NCBI GenBank assembly: GCA_026018925.1
Contig: JAKSZU010000025.1
Location: forward strand, 22,516,891 to 22,580,890
DNA: 64,000 nt
Direction: 5' to 3'
Origin: Tupaia tana
Taxonomy: Eukaryota; Chordata; Mammalia; Scandentia; Tupaiidae
The position numbers and the translations under genes are program-made. The notes beneath the pieces are model-generated. The model ran no database searches and was not told where the DNA came from. It was given only the letters and a program-made list of their open reading frames with translations. This document shows positions 45,393 through 64,000 of the stretch, in pieces (the stretch's first letter is position 1; each line of letters starts with the position of its first letter).

Positions 45393-56129
<10,737 letters not shown>

Positions 56130-56170
56130 TCAGAGCAGGGCTGTGTCTTCTCCAGGGTCCACACAACTAG

Positions 56171-56420
56171 GCCAGCCGCGTGGGGTGGCAGCTCAGCACC
56201 GCCCGGAGGAGGCCGGGTGCCACACGGCCAAGGTTAGAGTTCCCGCCCCTGTGGCTCAAGACACCCAGAGTGCGCGCACACAGGTGCCCAGGATCCTGAA
56301 CAAATGAACAACTGGTGGGAAAACTATCATGGCGTAACTGGGCCCTTTTCTGGGGGGGGGATTTCTTTCCCCTCCCTGTGCCCCAATCATGGGCATGCTT
56401 GCACCTCTCTGGCATTACTT
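56171..56420 (+). mobile_element. tRNA-SINE, old
   Basis: AGGCCAGCCGCGTGGGGTGG, GTGCCACACGGCCAAGG, CAGGTGCCCAGGATCCTG and a GGGGGGGGATTTCTTTCCC hairpin remnant. Confidence 0.6.
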
Positions 56421-56577
56421 TTTTTTTTTTTTTTTTTAATTTTTTTCCATGTAATTCAGAGTTCTGAACTATTGGAGTTTGACAAACCCAACTATTCTAA
56501 TATGTTACCAATCATCGTAGACCACCACAAAATCTTGCAATTACTACTTAAGGTCTGGTGGAAATGACACAATTAAC

Positions 56578-56772
56578 TGGGGCAAGAAGTGGTGCAGTGG
56601 GTAGAACAGGACACTCTGTGAGGAAATCCTATGTGGGAAGGTTCCCGGTTCGAGTCTGGGGACACCCCTGAGTAAGCTGGGTAGGTGGGTGCCCACGGTC
56701 TGGGGTGGACCGTGGCACCACGGACCCGTGCACTCTCTCTCTAATGGGCGAGATAAATGATCAGACATAATA
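56578..56772 (+). mobile_element. Distinct tRNA-headed SINE
   Basis: GGGGCAAGAAGTGGTGCAG with GTGGGTAGAACAGGACACTC resembles an A-box region. GGTTCCCGGTTCGAGTCTGG contains a good B-box. The body (GTGGACCGTGGCACCACGG, then TCTCTCTCTAATGGGCGAG) is unlike the dominant family. Confidence 0.55.
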
Positions 56773-57580
56773 CAACAGTAACGCTAGCTAAAGTCATGCT
56801 GCAATGGAGATCAGGTTTAATTTTACTCAGTAATTAACCTGGCAGACAGACAGCATCAGAGAAATGCCTCAGGTAGGTACTTCCGAAACGCGAGTAAAGC
56901 TGAGTGGGAGATTGGAAAGTGAAAGCGATCACTGGCCTAGCTCTCATGGGCAGGGATGCGTTCTGTGTTTACAAACGCTGGTGCGATGCAGAAGACTCAT
57001 GTATTTTATGCTGAAAGAGCAAGACACTGAATTCTGTCAACTCAGAGATGACCGACAGGTTTGTTTTGCTAGTTGCCAGAAACCATCCTCACGAATTCTC
57101 CCCACCTAGAATAACTTCCTTAAAGTCATCTCTTTAGCAATTAAGAAATATCTATTTCAAAGCCTAGTTGCTTCAAAGCCATATTTTACAGAGCTGGAGA
57201 CCATCAACCCAGTCCTTAGGTGGGGCCTGATCCATGTTTGCGCAATTATGCAGGCTGACGTGTACATGCTTTGTGCATTTTAGTTATGCCCCTCCGAGGG
57301 GTCTGGGCGCTCAAACACCTACAGTAGCCAGGAAAGAAATGCAAACGGGTAACCAGGTGTGCACTAAGTTAGGGTGAATAGCCTTTATATGCCCAAAGAA
57401 GTTGGTCCTTTCCTTTCTTTCTGAAAACACCCAGCTTTCACAGAAATTCCCGTTTTTACATAGTTTCGAGTATGGGAACATATTTCATAGTTCTCTTAAT
57501 TGCACTGAAAAACTAGAAGAGTTTAAATGCAATGACCATCAGCCACTGCTGCACAGCTCTAATGATAAAGAAGCACTAGC

Positions 57581-57846
57581 GGGACCAGCAGTTGGTGTAA
57601 TGGCTATGTTGCTGGACTCCCATGTAGTCGACTGCAGTTCGAGTCCCAGACCCAGTGGCTTAAACTCATGCCAGGTGCGCGTGCATGCGTGCCCAAAATG
57701 CCTAGAGGAGAATGGAGGAGAAGGGAATGTGGTGTGGCCATCCCCCCCCCGGGGGGTGATTTCTCGCTTTCTGTCTCTCTGTCTCTCTTGTCTGTCTGGT
57801 GATTGCATGTGCCCTATAGGAAAAAACTTTCAAAAAAAATAAATAA
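57581..57846 (+). mobile_element. tRNA-SINE, full length, young
   Basis: The exact duplication AAAGAAGCACTAGC is at 57567-57580 and 57847-57860. Head GGGACCAGCAGTTGGTG. Confidence 0.95.
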
Positions 57847-58218
57847 AAAGAAGCACTAGCATGCCAAGTGTGTGAGTACACACTCACTGAGTGCACACCT
57901 ACTGAGTGCACAACCACTTACACTCACAACTGCTGAGCTGCAGGCATGTGGGCCTGCTGATGCTCACACCCCGACTGCTCAATAAATAGCTGAAATTAAA
58001 TATTACATGACATTCTTACTTTTTAAATTTGGCAACTAAGTAAGCCAACAGAGGAAAAGAAAAGCATGCTCATGTGTGTGGAAGCACATGAACACACGTG
58101 TGCACACACAGACACCGGCAGGTCCCCTGGAGGTAGTAGCCACCTCTTGTTTGCATCCCCTCAGCTTCCACCATCATAGCTACTGAACTGACTCAAAATA
58201 TATGATGACCCCAACCTT
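57847..58218. other. Intron DNA with a CACTCA/TGAGTGCACA mini-repeat
   Basis: Around 57868-57935 the motif ACTGAGTGCACA recurs with variants (ACTCACTGAGTGCACACC, TACTGAGTGCACAACC). A CA/TG-rich patch lies at 58070-58112. Confidence 0.55.
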
Positions 58219-58500
58219 TTTTAAAAGGTTTTTGCCATAGGGCACGTGCACTTTCCAGAGGAGAGACAGCGACAGTGAGAGGGAAAGTGAGAGATCATCC
58301 CCAGGTGGCATAGTGATGGTGCAATCCCTTCTTCCCATCTTCCTCCTGGGATTTTGAACACGTACAAAAACGTACACACACGTACACACGCACACACACA
58401 GGCTTCTGGCGTGATTTTCAAGTTGCCAGATTCAGGACTTGAACCATGGTCCGCCATGTGGGCCTCTAGAGCCTTAACCACCACGCCACCTGCTGGCCCC
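58219..58500 (-). mobile_element. tRNA-SINE, full length
   Basis: TTTTAAAAGGTTTTTGCCATAGG, an ACGTACACAC expansion at 58360-58400 and CCACGCCACCTGCTGGCCCC. Confidence 0.88.
58484..58496 (-). promoter_or_regulatory. CTCF-core motif in SINE head
   Basis: CGCCACCTGCTGG, exact match to the reverse core. Confidence 0.4.
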
Positions 58501-58599
58501 ATGACCAAAAAAACAGGTGTACGCTCAACTCTAACCAGACAACTTTAGAGATCACTTATATGTAACTTCAGAGACATGAGCTAGGTTTACATAATATTC

Positions 58600-58715
58600 G
58601 CTAATTCTCTAAGTTATCAATTACATCCTAAGAGTATGCCAGGCACTGAGAACAAAGTGGTTAAAACAAACAAAAAATTCAGGCGGAGTTCCTGTCCTCA
58701 AAGAAGTCAAACTCT
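58600..58715 (+). mobile_element. L2 fragment
   Basis: GTATGCCAGGCACTGAGAAC and AGTTCCTGTCCTCAAAGAAG match the L2 pattern. Confidence 0.6.
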
Positions 58716-58932
58716 GGGATCGGCAGGTGGCGTGGTGGTTACAGTGGCTGCAACCCACATGGCTGGCTGCGTGGTTCGAGTACTAGACCCGGCAGCTTGA
58801 AAAGCATGCTGGGCACGTGTGTGCGCCCAAACTTCGAAGAGAACGAAGGGACATCAGTGTGACTGTCCCTCTGGGGGGTGGGGGGGTTTATCATTCTCTT
58901 CCTCCATCTGGTGAATCCACACACACACAAAA
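58716..58932 (+). mobile_element. tRNA-SINE
   Basis: GGGATCGGCAGGTGGCGTGG, GTTCGAGTACTAGACCC and CTGGGGGGTGGGGGGG. Confidence 0.83.
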
Positions 58933-59930
58933 GTGAAGAGTCCAACAGGAGAGACAGACGCTAAAACAAAGGAAAGGAGTAAAACAAATACACTATTAGT
59001 TGAAGACGAATAACGAGGGGAAAACAAGACAGGGAAGGGGTACTTGACATGCGGGTGACCCGGGGTAGCCAGGGACCGCTCCTGAAGATGGCTCTGAGTC
59101 ACAGCCTGAGGCCGTGGATGGCTGGGCCAAGGGCGCTTCACAGGAGGAAAGAACCGGAGCCAGGTGCTCGGGAGGGGAGAGCCAGCAGGGGACGGACGAG
59201 TGGCTGGAGTGGGGAGGTGAGGGCTCGAAAGGGCATGGCCGGAGGTGACGGACAGCTGGGCAGGCAGGCCCCAGGATCGACCCGAGTGAGGAGGGACGCC
59301 GCTGTAATCTCACGTTCATCTAAAGCAGCGGAGAAGAGCAGCTTCCCTGTCTGCTACTACGCTGAGGTCATGGACATGAAGGTCACGGCCAAGGTAGCGG
59401 GCCAGGCTCCAGGCCACGCCGAGTCTGGAGGGATGCCTGAGTTAGTGGTCTCGTCCTGGAGCGGGTTCAGTTCAAGTCCACAGCAGGGATCTTTCTGGCT
59501 TCCGAGGCTGGGAGCCGCCCAATGCTCACGGTGGCACAGACTCAAGGACCTGGGCTGGCACTCGGGCTGAGAAGGCCTCAGTCTGGGGAACGGTCTCGGG
59601 CTCGTATTTTACTAAACACAAATACGACGCTTCCTTTGGAAACTGGCCTAGCAGCTCTAAAAACCAGAGAGCTGCGTTTAATACAAGTATGCCGAACGCA
59701 GTCAGAGTCCAGGAGTTACCATAAAGGACACTTTCACTTCACACCTGAAACAGCTGAGAGGTAGAACAATAAGAGCACGAGCAGCGCTGTTTTTCCCAAG
59801 AGTGCTCCGGCAGAAACTCGCAGGGTGTAAAGTGAGAGGCTGAAGAATCCCTACTCTAAAGGCTGGCCGCGGTTCCATCTTGAAAGTGCTTTCTGTTAGG
59901 TATTCAATGTAAGGAAAATCGGGGCTCTTC
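58933..59930 (-). other. RBPJ intron, unassigned part
   Basis: Moderately GC-rich; a 173-codon frame at 59049-59570 (+) has no recognisable product. Confidence 0.45.
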
Positions 59931-59959
59931 AGTAGCCCCTTAGCTGGTCCTGGGTTTTC

Positions 59960-60268
59960 CTCCTCCTCCTCCTCCTCCTTTTTTTTCCTTTTTTTTTTTT
60001 TTTGCTACAGGGCATGTGCATATAGTGGAGACAGACAGAGAGAGAAAGAGAGGGAGTGAAAAATCACCCCCCAAAGAGGGATGGGCATGCTGCGATTCCT
60101 TCTCCTCCCTTCCCCTTCTGGATTTTGGGAATGCACGCGCACGCACACACACACACACACACCCAGTGTGTTTCCAAGCTTTCATGTCATGGAGCATAGG
60201 ACTTGACCAGCGAGGTCGGCCAGGTGAGAGCCACCACCGTGACCCCCAGACCACCATCTGACCCCACA
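59960..60268 (-). mobile_element. tRNA-SINE with (TCC)n at its tail
   Basis: TCCTCCTCCTCCTCCTCC and a T-run precede TTGCTACAGGGCATGTGCAT; there is an internal (CA)n at 60138-60161. The head is degraded. Confidence 0.8.
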
Positions 60269-60798
60269 GCGTTGTGGTTTTTTTGTTTGTTTGTTTGTTT
60301 TAATATCGGCTTCACTATTCAAAAAACTGTAATGCGAGAAAACAGCAAGTCCAAGATAGTCTAAAACATTATGTGCGCAAGGAAGTGATGAACGTAAATA
60401 CCCCAATATGGCCACCCTCTAGGAAGTGGCAAATGAATCCAATTTTCACTTCCACGGATTTCGGTAGTAATACAATAATCACACAAGAGATACGAACATA
60501 GTACAAAAAGGGGACGAATACACACACCAAAAAAAAAAAAAAAAGGAAAAGGAAAGAGTATGGTAAGAATAAAAGGCCCTCTAATTAGCCAAGGAAAAAC
60601 TTAAAATATCTTTGTGATGGGCTTTGAACCTAGACAGCTGGCCAGTGTGGCGAGTACGCAGAGCCGAGTTCAGCCAGTAAGCGCCCAGCTCAGACTCCAG
60701 CAGCGGTTGTGAAAACACCCCTCCGAGACAATCCTGCCTTTAATTCCTCATCTTTCCCGGCAGCTCCCAGCAATCACGACGGACGATGCTTTCCGCTG

Positions 60799-60811
60799 CC
60801 ACTAGGTGGCG
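60799..60811 (+). promoter_or_regulatory. CTCF-core motif in RBPJ intron, outside SINEs
   Basis: CCACTAGGTGGCG fits CCASYAGRKGGCR at all 13 positions, preceded by CCGCTG as in strong sites. Confidence 0.5.
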
Positions 60812-61279
60812 ACATGCACGTATTTAAGCTTTTATTCATTCCACGGTACAAACAATCAAGTCTTTATTTTCAGGGAATGATTCAACAACTTTTCCCTCAA
60901 ATCTTCAGATGAGATTTGGAAAACACCTTACAAATTAAAAAAGGACGCATTCTCTTCAGCCCGATATAGAAAATAGGTTAGCCAAAACCCGGTCATTTAC
61001 ATTACCTGCCTTCCTCTGCAGGATCATTACCCTTCAATGGCTATTTAGCTCAAAAGCACCGTTCTTATGAGTGCTTTGTACATCTCAGTTACTCCCTTAA
61101 CACGCATTCTCAATATGACTTTGGAACCGGTCTAAAGACTTCACTGTTCATTGTCTCATAATTACTTTTTTGGAAACAAAGTTGAATGTTAATATTTCAT
61201 GAAATGGCAAATTAACATTTCCTCTAGGCAAAGTAATCTTTTAAAATGTTTGTTTTTTAACCTGAGGAGAGCTACTTTT

Positions 61280-61447
61280 TTAAAAAAGAATTATTTATTC
61301 TATTTTATTTATTATCATTTTTAAATTTGCTATAGGGTACATGCATGCACGTGCGCATGAGAGAGAGAGAAAGTGAGACAGCAAGTCACCAGAACCAGGA
61401 CTCTAACTGTGGTCCAGCACCTAAACCACCATACCACCTGCTGGCTT
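61280..61447 (-). mobile_element. Short tRNA-SINE
   Basis: TTTATTATCATTTTTAAATTTGC, AGACAGCAAGTCACCAG and CCATACCACCTGCTGGC. Confidence 0.8.
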
Positions 61448-62625
61448 CGCTATTCAAATAAGTATTAGTTACTGGGCTTTTATAAAAGCGTCAAGAGCGA
61501 GTTTAAATTTTAGGATAAAATGTCCTGATCCTTCACTGGAGTTCTCTGTATACGTCCAGTGTGCCTGGCCCAGGCGACTGTGGCCTGTCCCACTCACCCC
61601 CTGCCTTATGCCTTAGCAGCTCTTCAGAAAGCCCCAACTGGCTTAGCAGGAAAGCAAGCACAAGGTCCTCTTTCCGCTGTGCGCTTCTCCCCGAGGAAGA
61701 GACCAGGCCTCTTCACTGAATCCGCGAAAGAGCCTCTGCAGAGCCGCAGGTCACCCTGGGGGTGGACCAGCATCGGCAGCCACCTACTGCTACTTTTTTT
61801 TTTTAAGATGAAGTAAATTTAACAAGTTTCCTCTGTCTAAGGCAGTGCACATGCACTTAGGAAATAGGAACAATACAGAGTAAAACTATGGGGAAGCAGT
61901 TACTCTGGCCTTCTCATCACTATTGGGAGGACTTAGAAGCTTACATTCGTCAAGCCTTCTTTTGACTATTATAATGAAAGGTAACCATGAAATCTTCTTT
62001 TTTAACTTGGTAAACCACGGCGGCTTGGTATTCTCTCACGTCTTCCTTAATGGGGTGGGGCTGGGGGTGAGGGCGGCCACAGTCGTCCTGCCCCGTCTCC
62101 CAGCTAGCAGTGCCACCTCGGCCAGCCTGCGGAGGTCGGTCTAGGGACCACCGGCCCCTCGGGCATCGCAGAGGTGTGACTGCCCGCACCATCCCAACTG
62201 GGCAGTATGCGTACATTTTTAACTTCTGAAACTCCTGGTAAAGATTCTTTAGCATGGTGTGTGGGACCTAAGAGGTGGTCAGAAATGAAGAACAAATGAA
62301 TAAAAGGATTCCACTGTGCTAGAACATGTTTTCAAACATTTGGAGAAAGAAAAGCGCCAGCGCCCGAGTCGGAAGCTGAAACGTGTTTACTGCTGATCCC
62401 ACTGGAGGCAGCCAGGCTCCTGCGGTCTCCGCTCTCCGGCCATCTCCCCCTCTTCCATCTTCAAGCCCTGCTGTAGATAACCGAGCCTCAAACGCAAAAG
62501 GGAAGGCTACGAAGATTAGGGCCGTGGAAAGGGTAAGGAATCCGGAAGTAGAGACTTGGGTCCGTACACCCCGATTCCTTCATGTTAGTCAGGACTCTGT
62601 GGAGCCAGGACAGCAATCCTGAGCG
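61448..62625 (-). other. RBPJ intron, unassigned part
   Basis: No exon or named repeat seen. Confidence 0.45.
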
Positions 62626-62627
62626 TT

Positions 62628-62790
62628 TTTATTTATTTTTTAAATTATTTTATTTAACTTTATTTATTTTAATTTGACCAGAGAGGGACAGAGCGAGAGA
62701 GACAGAGCGGGAAAGTGAGAAAGCAAGCCACCAGGTCTGGGACTTGAACCGTGGTTGGCCATGTGGGAGTCCAGCACCCTCAACCACCAC
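62628..62790 (-). mobile_element. Short tRNA-SINE
   Basis: TTTATTTTAATTTGACCAGAG, GAGAAAGCAAGCCACCAGG and CAACCACCACTGAG, where the head is cut short. Confidence 0.87.
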
Positions 62791-63298
62791 TGAGTGTTTA
62801 TAAAGACCAATCCTCAGTTTCCTTCGTCACAGAATGGGAATTACAATGTGGTTACAGGGTTGTTCTGTGAATTAGGATTTTGAAATATTTGTGAAAGCGT
62901 TTCCAGAACAATGCTTGGCTCGTGGACATTGCTTCTACTTCAGATTCATTATGAAAGGCATAGCTGGCCCCGAGATTCTTCTTCAAGTGGGGTGTTCTTG
63001 TTTGGCTTAGAAAACCGATGACTTGCTATGTACACATACTCAATTTCATTTTCGAAAAATATGCTGAATTTCAGCATCAATTTCATGAAAAAACATCCAC
63101 TACCTTGACTAGTTTGTCCCAAACTGTAGAAGCCAACGCCTTCCCATGTTAAACTCTAAACCAGTGATTAAGTCTTGTTAGTAAAATAAGATAAAATAAG
63201 CAGAACTTTGGTAAACCCGAATAACATAGAATTGAAAGGAGGACATCTGGCAGAAGGAGTCTTAAATATTGTTCATCCTGAGAGGAAAATGATCAAAT

Positions 63299-63366
63299 AT
63301 TGGGTTGTCGGAAAAGTGCATTTTTGCATAGAAAAATTATATCGTGACTTTTCCAACAACCCCGAA
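63299..63366. mobile_element. Mariner-type MITE, copy 2
   Basis: GGGTTGTCGGAAAAGT (63302-63317) and ACTTTTCCAACAACCC (63347-63362) are inverted repeats with a single mismatch. It is a compact palindromic element that matches the copy at 19055. Confidence 0.8.
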
Positions 63367-63502
63367 GTTTTACCTTTCTTTCAGCTCGGATTTAGACTTT
63401 GAGAATGAGACTTTCAAATTTTCTTCTAGCATATAGTCTTCAGAAAGTTCATGGAAAATGACGATTATGAAAACACTATGCATGAACTTCAAAATTTTTT
63501 GA

Positions 63503-63583
63503 AGTCACCAGGTCTGGGACTCAAACTGTGGTTGCCCATGTGGGAGTGTCTAGCACCTTAATCACCACGCCACCTGCTGGCCC
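63503..63583 (-). mobile_element. tRNA-SINE head fragment inside the MITE
   Basis: CACCAGGTCTGGGACTCAAAC to CACGCCACCTGCTGGCCCC. Only the tRNA-like head is present. Confidence 0.8.
63568..63580 (-). promoter_or_regulatory. CTCF-core motif in SINE head
   Basis: CGCCACCTGCTGG, exact match to the reverse core. Confidence 0.4.
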
Positions 63584-64000
63584 CTGAATTTCAATATTGT
63601 TTGCACCAAAATAAATATGTACTTCAACATCATTTGTCCATGAGCTTTGTGAAGTCTGCTTGTATATACTTACATTTTCCCTTCTCTTATGCGTGTGCTG
63701 GAGTTCCCTATGTAGCTCACGCTCTAAGAGTCTTTTCATTCCTTTCAGACAACCCCAAAACCTGAGCTCAGACAACCCCAAAACCCGAGCTTTCTCTCCT
63801 CTTACGGATTCTGATGCCTTCTAGCCAATGAATCCCCCCACAAGCTGGCTACCCTTGTACTTAAAACACACCGTCCGAAAGACAGACTCAAGAAACTAAT
63901 TAGCAAAAATTTCCAGAAACCAAGTAAAACTTAACAATAAAAATCTGCAATTACATGTCACAAAAAATAATGAAATGTATAAGATAATGAGAAATATGTA

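Larger units (their letters stand above)
63432..63670. mobile_element. Palindromic MITE, copy B, split by a SINE
   Basis: AGTCTTCAGAAAGTTCATGG at the left and GTCCATGAGCTTTGTGAAGTC at the right are inverted repeats. The core TTTGCACCAAAATAAATATG matches copy A at 17820. Confidence 0.65.

Overview
This is a nuclear genomic window from a placental mammal. Two conserved vertebrate genes are present and both are split by introns with standard GT/AG boundaries. The rest is intronic and intergenic DNA packed with a young tRNA-derived SINE family (more than 50 recognisable copies), older mammalian repeats (L2, MIR, MER5A-like, an MLT1-like LTR), mariner-type MITEs and microsatellites. No prokaryotic operon, CRISPR array or phage feature is present. 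I could not assign the species. The dominant SINE is not a primate Alu, rodent B1/B2, carnivore, equine, bovine or rabbit C-type element as I remember them.

Layout. Bases 1-11053 are upstream sequence of CCKAR with SINEs, L2 and MIR and no gene that I recognise. Bases 11054-20949 hold CCKAR (cholecystokinin A receptor) on the + strand: five coding exons encoding 420 residues, with a strikingly GC-rich last exon. Bases 20950 to about 41500 are intergenic and full of repeats. From about 41510 to 55896 lies the 3' part of RBPJ (CBF1/CSL, the DNA-binding effector of Notch) on the - strand: eight coding exons that correspond to residues 66-500 of the 500-residue human isoform, plus a probable 3.9 kb SINE-free 3' UTR. 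Bases 55897-64000 are RBPJ intron. The exons for the first 65 residues lie beyond the right edge. The convergent CCKAR/RBPJ pair matches the gene order of human chromosome 4p15.2 as I remember it.

How it works together. The two genes are functionally unrelated (a gut and brain peptide GPCR and a Notch transcription factor) and simply neighbours. The most interesting non-coding signals are these: a ten-copy 59-bp minisatellite next to an RBPJ 3' splice site whose sense strand repeats an acceptor-like and donor-like motif pair; perfect matches to the CTCF core motif inside the head of the abundant SINE; a dimeric 7SL/Alu-like element in an RBPJ intron; a distinct tRNA-headed SINE; a tandem trio of short SINEs; and palindromic MITEs, one of them split by a SINE.

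All family names come from reading the sequence against remembered consensus sequences. No database search was run.
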